The notes under the pieces were generated by a model. It did not search any database. It had not been told where the DNA came from and saw only the letters and a list, made by a program, of their open reading frames with translations. From NCBI GenBank assembly GCA_035547395.1, contig DASZVA010000016.1, forward strand, positions 59,127 to 123,126: a DNA stretch of 64,000 bases. The letters are read 5' to 3'. The stretch's first letter is position 1. Each line of letters begins with the position of its first letter. The stretch comes from CALREJ01 sp035547395 (lineage in GTDB: Bacteria; Patescibacteriota; Gracilibacteria; Peribacterales; Peribacteraceae). Both the position numbers and the translations under genes were made by a program. Shown in pieces: positions 17,410 through 23,214 of the stretch.

Positions 17410-18255
17410 ATGATCGCGCTGAAAAACGTCACGAAGAGATTCGGCAAGCAAACGGTGCTGGAAAATCTCTCGCTGCGCATCGATCCCGGGAACATGCTCT
17501 GCGTGATTGGCGCAAGCGGCAGCGGCAAGACGACGCTCTTGCATCTGCTCATCCGCGCAACGGATCCGACGGATGGAACGGTGGAAGTGGACGGCGTGAA
17601 CATCCGCACGCTGCCGACGCAGATTCTGCAGCTCTATCGCAGGCGCGTCGGCGTCATCTATCAGGAGCCGCTGCTCATCGAAAGTCTCACGGTGGAAGAA
17701 AATGTCGCGTTGCCGCTCGAACTGCTCGGAGCTCCCGAGGCGCTCATCAAACGCAATACAGCGGATCTTCTGAAGAGACTCGGCTTAAGCGGGAAGGCGC
17801 AAATGCTGCCGGAACACTTGAGTCTGAGCGAACGCGCACTCGTCGGCATCGCGCGCGCGATCGTCACGTCGCCGATGGTGATCGCGGCGGACGAACCGTT
17901 CCGCGATCTGGACGACAAACAGATCGAGACGGTCTGCGAATTTTTCCGAAACATGCAAAAGAAAGGAGCAACGATCGTCGTCTTCTCGCATGATGCATCA
18001 ACCGCCCGCGCGCTCGGCGCCCAATCCGTGCAGCTGAAGGATGGAAAAATTTCCAAACAGGAAGTCGCGAAGGCACCCGCGAAAAAAGCGGACACGCATC
18101 GCATTCTGGAGGAGAGCGACACGCCCGAAGACGATCTGCCGCCGCCCGCGGGACCCATGGACGATTCGTCCGCGCGCCCGCTCCACGTGCGATCCATGCC
18201 GCGCGTGCGATCGGGCAAGAGCGTCCGCATCACGTCGATCGGATCAGGATCATGA
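17410..18255 (+). CDS. FtsE-like ABC ATPase with degenerate signature and C-terminal tail
   Basis: 281 aa from the ATG at 17410 (TATCCT at 17397-17402 gives a +1 one nt upstream). Walker A is GASGSGKTT (about 34-42), Q-loop VIYQEP, Walker B VIAADEP, and the SHD switch is present. The region around TVEENVALPLELLG is typical of FtsE. The ABC signature is LSLSERA instead of LSGGEQQ, so ATP hydrolysis may be changed. A ~65-residue Pro/Asp/Arg tail follows the ATPase domain. FtsE normally works with FtsX in divisome and cell-wall hydrolase control; no FtsX is adjacent. A LolD-type role cannot be excluded. Confidence 0.8.
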   Translation: MIALKNVTKRFGKQTVLENLSLRIDPGNMLCVIGASGSGKTTLLHLLIRATDPTDGTVEVDGVNIRTLPTQILQLYRRRVGVIYQEPLLIESLTVEENVALPLELLGAPEALIKRNTADLLKRLGLSGKAQMLPEHLSLSERALVGIARAIVTSPMVIAADEPFRDLDDKQIETVCEFFRNMQKKGATIVVFSHDASTARALGAQSVQLKDGKISKQEVAKAPAKKADTHRILEESDTPEDDLPPPAGPMDDSSARPLHVRSMPRVRSGKSVRITSIGSGS

Positions 18256-18260
18256 CTGAG

Positions 18261-18363
18261 TTCGTGTCATTCTGAGCCCTTCGACTATTCTCAGGACAGC
18301 TCCGACGAAGAATCGACACGAATGAAAATGTGTATGGTTCGTCGCCGCTCACCATGACACATT
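18261..18363. repeat. Two dispersed inverted repeats (TGTCATTCTGAG and CACCATGACA types)
   Basis: TTCGTGTC...GACACGAA inverted repeat at 18261-18322, followed by GTTCGTCGCCGCTCACCATGACAC up to 18363. Members of the family also at 22397, 24738, 27753 and 61295. Confidence 0.75.
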
Positions 18364-18422
18364 TTCAAGCATGCAAAATCCGTTTCTTGCCTCTGAACAT
18401 ATCTGGCGTACACTCCGCTCGA

Positions 18423-19079
18423 ATGCTGCGTCCTTCCGCGCCAGATTCATCCGAAAAGACATCATCCTTTGGAATCAATCGTCGCAATTTTTTGGATGCG
18501 GCTCTGTGCGCGGGAATCCTCGTCTCGGGCATCGCTTGTTTTGAAACCGGCGTGCAGATCAGGCGCCTGTTTCAAGAACCCCAACCGGACGCGACGACCG
18601 CTGTTCCCGGCGGATGTCCGAAGGATCATGACGAGAAGGAAGCGCATAACGCCGCCATGCCCGTCGAGACGATCGGCGACGGCGAGTCGCTGCTGAATCG
18701 TCCGCTGTCATTTTCCTATGAAAATGAGCATCAGGAGGAATGTTCCGTAGCGTTTCGACTCGTGCGAAACGAGAACGGACTCTTTCTCGAGGTGGAAGGA
18801 GAAACGTACGTCTGCGATCAAACGTTCATGTGGGTGGAGGTGTACAGAAAAATCGAAACGGCGGTGATCGGTCGCAATCGGGAATCCGATGAGCGTCTGG
18901 TCGCATGGGGTGCGAAAACATACGGAACGAAAATCACGCCGCTCAAGGACGTGACTGCTTCGGCAAAATCGATCAGGGAGAGTTTTGAAAACGAAGTCTC
19001 GGTCGACACGTCCATCGGCAATCTCGTCTTCAAGAAAATGCCGAAACCCGTCGGCGCCCTCGCGCAAGTCAGCCATTAA
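18423..19079 (+). CDS. Exported or membrane-anchored protein with Tat-like twin-arginine signal
   Basis: 218 aa from the ATG at 18423, which lies 2 nt after the predicted +1 of a TTGCCT-16-TACACT promoter. Residues about 19-45 carry INRRNFLDAALCAGILVSG, matching the RRxFL twin-arginine consensus ahead of a hydrophobic segment; a Cys at the end (SGIAC) could also suggest lipidation. The mature part (about 150 aa) is acidic/hydrophilic with two Cys and resembles no family I know. It precedes the attenuator-controlled small genes but has its own promoter. Confidence 0.72.
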   Translation: MLRPSAPDSSEKTSSFGINRRNFLDAALCAGILVSGIACFETGVQIRRLFQEPQPDATTAVPGGCPKDHDEKEAHNAAMPVETIGDGESLLNRPLSFSYENEHQEECSVAFRLVRNENGLFLEVEGETYVCDQTFMWVEVYRKIETAVIGRNRESDERLVAWGAKTYGTKITPLKDVTASAKSIRESFENEVSVDTSIGNLVFKKMPKPVGALAQVSH

Positions 19080-19080
19080 G

Positions 19081-19268
19081 TTGACGATGTGGCGCATGCG
19101 GATTACAGTAATTTCGTGATCAATCGTTTCTGGTTTAGCGGCTTCTCCTTTACCTACTGGCTGGTGGGGAAGGCGTCGCAGACCCGGAACTAAGATCCGT
19201 TCTCCGGAAAACCTGCACCTTCCCCCTCGGCGGCGGAAGGCGTTTTGTATTTCTTTCTTTTCACTCCT
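19081..19268 (+). promoter_or_regulatory. Candidate aromatic amino-acid attenuator (leader of the 19269 gene)
   Basis: Promoter TTGACG (19081-19086), 17 nt, TACAGT (19104-19109); the predicted +1 is the G of a GTG that opens a 25-codon leader peptide. GGGGAAGG (19166-19173, in the leader frame) can pair perfectly with CCTTCCCC (19218-19225). The alternative is a terminator hairpin CCTTCC (19218-19223) / GGAAGG (19235-19240) followed by CGTTTT. A pyrimidine-rich stretch then leads to the ATG at 19269. Confidence 0.68.
19116..19193 (+). CDS. Leader peptide rich in Phe, Trp and Tyr
   Basis: 25 codons starting with GTG and ending TAA. Its core RFWFSGFSFTYW has seven aromatic residues in twelve positions, like the control regions of classical phe/trp leader peptides. 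The start codon coincides with the predicted transcription start, so it would be translated leaderless. The codons after the aromatic run contain the antiterminator strand. Inferred role: sensing charged aromatic tRNAs for the downstream gene. Confidence 0.6.
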   Translation: MINRFWFSGFSFTYWLVGKASQTRN

Positions 19269-19586
19269 ATGAACACTCTGGAATCCATCATCGACGATGA
19301 AACATCTTCTCATGAAACGGACGACGTGATCGCGCCGAGCCCGCGCTGGGTCGACGCGGAACAAGTGCGGACGATCGGCCATCAGGCAAACGCGCTCCCG
19401 ATGCGCTACCAAACGCTGCATGCATCCGAGGAATCCATGCGCAACATCGCAACCTTGGTGCAGAGCGCGGCGCTGAGCGTCGGTTTGCTTCTGGTGGAAG
19501 ACGAGAATGCCGCTCCCCTCTCGGAACAGGAAGAACTTTTGATCAGTAGTACCATCGCCGCTTCACGAAAGAAGCCCAAAAAGTAA
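19269..19586 (+). CDS. Small acidic protein under candidate attenuator control
   Basis: 105 aa, no signal peptide or membrane segment. The N-terminus is acidic (ESIIDDETSS), the middle contains a predicted helix (SEESMRNIATLVQSAALSVG), and the C-terminus ends in a basic tail (RKKPKK). No family is recognised. The ATG follows a T/C-rich leader with no Shine-Dalgarno. It is the first of three small genes (19269, 19790, 20110) placed before the threonine dehydratase; whether they act in amino-acid metabolism is unknown, but the leader in front of it suggests amino-acid-responsive expression. Confidence 0.7.
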   Translation: MNTLESIIDDETSSHETDDVIAPSPRWVDAEQVRTIGHQANALPMRYQTLHASEESMRNIATLVQSAALSVGLLLVEDENAAPLSEQEELLISSTIAASRKKPKK

Positions 19587-19604
19587 GCGATGATCGAAGC
19601 GCCG

Positions 19605-19789
19605 TTGCAGTCGCAATCATGCATGCCTATAATCGCGTCACATGCAGCGCCGGACAGTCGTCCTCGGCCTTACCCAGAACCTCCTCCTTACGGCGGAAGG
19701 CGGGCTGCATGCGTAATCATTCACACTGACAAGCATGAGCTCCCCCTTCCAAGCCGGGAGCTCTTTTTGTATTTCCTTCTTCTCTTCGT
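19605..19789 (+). promoter_or_regulatory. Candidate leucine-type attenuator (leader of the 19790 gene)
   Basis: TTGCAG, 17 nt, perfect TATAAT (19628-19633), +1 at about 19640, leader peptide from 19642. GGAAGGCGGG (19695-19704) can pair with CCCCCTTCC (19742-19750). The competing terminator is GAGCTCCC (19737-19744) / GGGAGCTC (19756-19763) followed by TTTTT. The two structures share the CCC of the terminator's 5' arm, so they exclude each other. Confidence 0.68.
19642..19716 (+). CDS. Leader peptide with Leu run
   Basis: 24 residues (ATG to TAA) containing GLTQNLLLTAEGG; five Leu codons (CTC/CTT), three in tandem. It begins 2 nt after the predicted transcription start. The codons following the Leu run form the antiterminator strand. 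Role inferred from position and from similarity of layout to the leaders at 19116, 20365 and 21793. Confidence 0.55.
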   Translation: MQRRTVVLGLTQNLLLTAEGGLHA

Positions 19790-20071
19790 ATGAACTCCGT
19801 CAATCATTCGTCAGATTCCACGGCGGCCGAAATCGCCACGGCGGCCGAATGCGCCGCTTCGGCCATCATCGAGCGCATCGCTGCGGATACGCGTCTGCTG
19901 TCTGCCGACGATATGAACGCCCTATTGCGCGAGTCGATCGGAGCCATCGATCAGGAAACACGCCGAGAGGTGGTCGTCGCACTCGTGAACCACGAGCGTC
20001 GCGCGTCCTTCAGAACGATGCCGCACGATCCCGTGCACGCCGTCATCATGCGTCTGTGCGGCCAGGCGTGA
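19790..20071 (+). CDS. Small Ala/Glu-rich protein under candidate attenuator control
   Basis: 93 aa, helical, without export signals. Features: Ala-rich helix (AAEIATAAECAASAIIERIAAD), then DDMNALLRESIGAIDQETRREVVVALVNHERRASF, looking like a small all-alpha protein. No family recognised. The ATG follows TTTCCTTCTTCTCTTCGT rather than a Shine-Dalgarno. It is probably cotranscribed with the 20110 gene 38 nt downstream. Function unknown. Confidence 0.7.
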   Translation: MNSVNHSSDSTAAEIATAAECAASAIIERIAADTRLLSADDMNALLRESIGAIDQETRREVVVALVNHERRASFRTMPHDPVHAVIMRLCGQA

Positions 20072-20109
20072 TCTTCTCATTTTTCTTCATTCCTCTTCCT
20101 CCTTCAACC

Positions 20110-20334
20110 ATGAACTCCATTGATACGGGACACTCCGACGACAACTTTGAACCGTTGCAGATTCCCGAGCCGACCGTCGTCGACAACTACGTTCAGTCTT
20201 ATGCCGACTTCGTCAAAGACGTGACGGCTCGCTGGGGCAATCTGTTCGATGCCGATCCCCACGCCTTGTATGACTGTTACGTGCAATCCAAGAAACAAAC
20301 GGGCGAATCAGCCGCTGTCACTGATAATCATTGA
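20110..20334 (+). CDS. Small acidic protein
   Basis: 74 aa, acidic, no signal or membrane segment; starts MNSIDTGHSDDNFEPL and contains a predicted helix (VDNYVQSYADFVKDVTARWG). It follows the 19790 gene after 38 nt made almost wholly of T and C, so it is likely in the same transcript. Its stop codon lies inside the -35 box of the next leader. No family recognised. Confidence 0.65.
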   Translation: MNSIDTGHSDDNFEPLQIPEPTVVDNYVQSYADFVKDVTARWGNLFDADPHALYDCYVQSKKQTGESAAVTDNH

Positions 20335-20501
20335 CAGCGTGCCGGGCGGCTTTAGACTGGCGCCGTGACGCACTTGTCCATCAACAGCAGCATTATTATC
20401 ATCCCGCGCTTCGCGTAGGAGGGTGCTGCTGACCTGAACTTCCCCACTCCCCCGCGCGAAACGCCCGGGATATTTTTGTTTTACTTTTTTCTCCCCCTAC
20501 C
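20331..20501 (+). promoter_or_regulatory. Candidate isoleucine attenuator of the threonine dehydratase gene
   Basis: Promoter TTGACA (20331-20336), 16 nt, TAGACT (20353-20358); +1 falls on the GTG of a 17-codon leader with four Ile codons in a row (20392-20403). CAGCAGCA (20385-20392) can pair perfectly with TGCTGCTG (20424-20431). The terminator is 20401-20415 paired with 20455-20471 (one mismatch, one 2-nt bulge) followed by TTTTTG. A ribosome stalled on the Ile codons would cover the terminator's 5' arm. Next comes a T/C-rich leader to the ATG at 20502. Confidence 0.8.
20365..20418 (+). CDS. Isoleucine leader peptide
   Basis: 17 codons, GTG to TAG, peptide THLSINSSIIIIPRFA after the start residue. 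Five of 17 residues are Ile, four consecutive (ATT ATT ATC ATC), just upstream of and overlapping the terminator stem. The start codon coincides with the predicted +1. It precedes the enzyme that commits threonine to isoleucine synthesis, exactly as ilv leaders do in other bacteria. Confidence 0.72.
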   Translation: MTHLSINSSIIIIPRFA

Positions 20502-21743
20502 ATGGTCAACCGCATTCCGACCGTCGATGGCATAGAATCCGCCTTCAATAGTTTTCCGGCGGAACTGATTGCCAAAACGCCCCTCGTACGCCACGAAGGC
20601 CTGTCGCAGGAATTCGATGCGGACATATGGCTGAAAAAGGAGATGGAGCAGCCGATCGGATCGTACAAAGTGCGTGGCGCATTCAACGCGGCGCTGCACG
20701 TGCCGCGAAACAACGGTCATGAAATCGTCTGTGCCAGCGCGGGCAATCATGCGCAGGGAGTGGCGGCCAGCAGCAAATATCTCGGACATCCGGCGCATAT
20801 TTTCATGCCGAAGATCACGCCGGCACCCAAAGTGGAGGCGACGCGGCGCTTTGGTGGAGAGAACGTGGAAATTTCTCTGGTAGGAGACACGTTTGCGGAA
20901 GCTGCCAGGCAGGCTCACGAATATGCGGAAGCACGGCGCGCGCTCTTCATTCATCCGTTCAATGATCCGCATGTGATCGAAGGGCAGGGCACCGTGGGAC
21001 TGGAAATACTCGAACAACAGCCTCACATCGACTATGTGCTCGCGCCCGTCGGCGGCGGCGGACTGGTATCGGGTATCGCGACATATATGAAGCACAAGAG
21101 TCCGGACACCAAAGTGATCGGCGTGGAACCGAAGGAAGCCGCGGCCATGCGCTCATCGATCGATGCCGGGCGCGTCGTTACGCTCGATCGCATCAGCACG
21201 CTCATCGAAAGCGTCGCGGTGAACGCGCCGGGGGCACTGACCTTTGCCCTGACGCAAAAATATGTCGATGACATTCTGACCGTTTCGGAAAATCATGCAT
21301 GCGATGCATTCCTCCGTCTGCACGAAACGTACGGCATTCACGTGGAACTCGCGGGCGCTCTTCCCGTGGCGGCACTCGATGTCATGCGCAACGAGATCCG
21401 CGGCAAGACGGTCGCATGCGTTTTGAGCGGCAGAAATTTCGACATGCGCAACGGCCATAAGTATGCCGAACGCGCCGAACTGCACAGGGGCCGCTTGAAA
21501 TATATCCGCATCCGGCTGCCCGACCGCCCCGGTGCCCTGCATAACGTGACCTCATTGATGGAGCCTGCAAATATCACCTATTTGTACCATGACAGCAGCC
21601 AGGAAGACACCGGTGTTCTCATGGGTCTCGAATCGGCGACGGACGGCGTGGTCGATGCGGCTATCCAAAGACTGCGGAACGGTCAGGTGTCGGTGGACGA
21701 CATCAGCGGCCATGCAGACCTGCATACCATTCTGCGCCGCTGA
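20502..21743 (+). CDS. ilvA: Threonine dehydratase (threonine ammonia-lyase) with ACT-like C-terminus
   Basis: 413 aa. PLP-dependent fold type II enzyme: the PLP lysine lies in IGSYKVRGAFNA (about 50-60), the SAGNHAQG phosphate/substrate motif follows, and the Gly-rich VGGGGLVSG loop is near residue 180. An ACT-like domain (about 330-400; RIRLPDRPGALHNVTSLM) could bind an allosteric amino acid. Converts threonine to 2-oxobutyrate and ammonia, first step to isoleucine. Length fits the single-ACT medium form. Upstream lies an Ile-codon leader and terminator, supporting a biosynthetic rather than purely catabolic role. No other ilv gene is in the window. Confidence 0.9.
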   Translation: MVNRIPTVDGIESAFNSFPAELIAKTPLVRHEGLSQEFDADIWLKKEMEQPIGSYKVRGAFNAALHVPRNNGHEIVCASAGNHAQGVAASSKYLGHPAHIFMPKITPAPKVEATRRFGGENVEISLVGDTFAEAARQAHEYAEARRALFIHPFNDPHVIEGQGTVGLEILEQQPHIDYVLAPVGGGGLVSGIATYMKHKSPDTKVIGVEPKEAAAMRSSIDAGRVVTLDRISTLIESVAVNAPGALTFALTQKYVDDILTVSENHACDAFLRLHETYGIHVELAGALPVAALDVMRNEIRGKTVACVLSGRNFDMRNGHKYAERAELHRGRLKYIRIRLPDRPGALHNVTSLMEPANITYLYHDSSQEDTGVLMGLESATDGVVDAAIQRLRNGQVSVDDISGHADLHTILRR

Positions 21744-21761
21744 GGAAAGTTCTATTGACGC

Positions 21762-22034
21762 TGCTCCCGCCTATGGGCGACAATGCGGGCACATGAGAAA
21801 ACTTTGGGTCATCGCCTACACGAAGCACTTTTCCGTCCGTATGGACCGGAGGGTGTCGTGAGCCTGTGACCATGTCGTTGCTACACGAACCCTCTCTCCG
21901 AAACGGACAGGGGGCGATTTTTTATGGTCTTTCTCATCACTGCGCGGCAATCGGACGGCATGGCGATCGCGGTCGCCATCCCGCCCTGTTGATCCACGGA
22001 GCACACACTCATTTTCCAAAAAGAAAGGATGCAC
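21762..22034 (+). promoter_or_regulatory. Candidate attenuator leader of the 22035 gene
   Basis: TTGACG, 18 nt, GACAAT, with +1 about 2 nt before the ATG at 21793 that opens a 22-aa leader. GAGGGTGTCG (21849-21858) can pair with CGAACCCTC (21886-21894). The competing hairpin is CCCTCTCTCCG (21890-21900) / CGGACAGGGG, followed by six T (21918-21923). Between it and the gene lies a second tiny frame (21924-21992) and then a Shine-Dalgarno AAAGGA 5 nt before the ATG at 22035. Confidence 0.58.
21793..21861 (+). CDS. Leader peptide with mixed hydrophobic residues
   Basis: 22 residues beginning MRKLWVIAYTKHF, ending TGA. It lies between a promoter and a terminator-like hairpin in the same layout as the three leaders upstream, but no single amino acid dominates, so the sensed signal is unclear. 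Confidence 0.45.
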   Translation: MRKLWVIAYTKHFSVRMDRRVS

Positions 22035-22322
22035 ATGAACAACAATTCCGAACCCGACGACGAACCTATCATCATTCAGAAAGGAAACGACATGCTGCAG
22101 GACAAGCTCGATAAGTTATGGAAGAAACATCACCCGACAAAAGAGATGTACATTCTTCTGAAACGAAAGATTGTTCGCATATTGCGGAAGGAAAATGTCC
22201 TCCCGAAGATCATTGATCACGTGCATGCATTCCAGCTTCAGCCGACCGGCGAACTGGTGTACGAGAATCATGTGATCGGATGCGTCAGCAGTCATCTTTT
22301 GCAGGCGACAGTGCATGCGTAA
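22035..22322 (+). CDS. Small basic protein under candidate attenuator control
   Basis: 95 aa. Acidic first 15 residues, then a strongly basic helical part (KLDKLWKKHHPTKEMYILLK, KRKIVRILRKENVLP) and a C-terminal beta-like segment. No export signal; nucleic-acid binding is possible from charge alone. One of the few genes here with a good Shine-Dalgarno (AAAGGA, 5 nt before the ATG). Ends at a strong terminator. Family not recognised. Confidence 0.7.
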   Translation: MNNNSEPDDEPIIIQKGNDMLQDKLDKLWKKHHPTKEMYILLKRKIVRILRKENVLPKIIDHVHAFQLQPTGELVYENHVIGCVSSHLLQATVHA

Positions 22323-22361
22323 TCCATGGATCAACGGCAGCTGCGGACGCGCAGCACACCA

Positions 22362-22395
22362 AAGGGGAAGCGGTCATCCGCCTCCCCTTCTTTTT
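22362..22395 (+). terminator. Intrinsic terminator
   Basis: AGGGGAAGCGG-TCAT-CCGCCTCCCCT hairpin followed by TCTTTTT, just after the 22035 gene. Confidence 0.92.
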
Positions 22396-22396
22396 A

Positions 22397-22463
22397 TGTG
22401 TGTCATGGTGAGCTCGACGAACCATGACATGCAGTGTCGCCCTTCGTCGAGCTCAGGGTGACA
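22397..22463. repeat. Dispersed TGTCATGGTGAG inverted repeat
   Basis: TGTCATGGTGAGCTCGACGA followed by ACCATGACA, then a related half CCTTCGTCGAGCTCAGGGTG. Two imperfect palindromes back to back. Confidence 0.78.
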
Positions 22464-22472
22464 CTGCTTACA

Positions 22473-22826
22473 TTAATTCCATTGGTACTTTTCACGGAAT
22501 TTCGGATCGTTCACGCGCGGATCATCGATGACCGGCCGCCGCATCGTCTTCTTCGCGGACTTGAAGCGCGTCTTCTTCGCGGTATCCGCAATCGTCTTCT
22601 TGGGAGATGTTTTTTCATCGGCATCCGAACGTCGCTCGTCGCGCTGCCATCGGCGAAGCCGTTCGCGCTCTGTGTCTTCCTGCTCTTCAAAAACGGAGCG
22701 ATAGCGCATGCGGATCACGGTAACCTGCACGTGCACGAGCAGATCGGGGGCAAAGGTCTGACGGTCGGAGCTGTCGGATGTCCAGACCGGGAGGCAGATA
22801 TGCTGATGGGAGAGAATGTGGGACAT
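22473..22826 (-). CDS. Small charged protein of unknown function
   Basis: 117 aa. N-terminal half is hydrophobic/beta-like (HICLPVWTSD, LLVHVQVTVIRMRYRSVF), the C-terminal half strongly charged (E/R/K) with SPKKTIADTAKKTRFKSAKK and ending KFREKYQWN. No membrane or signal segment. The minus strand was chosen over the overlapping plus-strand frame because its ATG follows the T/C-rich leader (TTTCCCATTTTCCATTCCCC) typical of this genome. No family recognised. Confidence 0.6.
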   Translation of the reverse strand: MSHILSHQHICLPVWTSDSSDRQTFAPDLLVHVQVTVIRMRYRSVFEEQEDTERERLRRWQRDERRSDADEKTSPKKTIADTAKKTRFKSAKKTMRRPVIDDPRVNDPKFREKYQWN

Positions 22827-22857
22827 GGGGGGAATGGAAAATGGGAAACAAAAATGT

Positions 22858-22933
22858 GAGTGGTTACCGGTTATTAGTTATTGGTTCAGGCTCACGAAAC
22901 TAATAACTAAAAACTCATAAGTAAAAACTCGTC
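22858..22933. repeat. Period-7 palindromic intergenic element
   Basis: Left heptamers GGTTACC, GGTTATT, AGTTATT, GGTTCAG; right heptamers AAACTAA, TAACTAA, AAACTCA, TAAGTAA, AAACTCG. The arms are mutually complementary. The following 22934-23214 holds no gene I can support. Confidence 0.8.
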
Positions 22934-23214
22934 ACGACGTATCCCACAGCAGCGGAAAGGGCCGTCCACGGAAGCGGAGTTTGTTGTAGATGCGAAGCGG
23001 TCGAGGCGCCTTGTATGCCAAAACCGCGATTATTGTCCGCCCATTTTGGGGCTTGTGCAAGTGGTTTTCCGTGTTTTTTGCGACGCGCCTTGCATCCCGC
23101 CGACAACAGCCCGCGACAATATCGCAATAAATGACGATGAAATGGAAGGGATCGTCTTTGCCCCGCCTTGCCAGTCAGCCTACAGTGTCGTCCGGCATTT
23201 CCCCCGCCCTTGAT

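Noticed and set aside
21924..21992. 22-aa frame (MVFLITARQ...) as a real gene
   Set aside because: Begins in the T-run of a terminator-like hairpin and has no start signal; kept only as part of the leader description.
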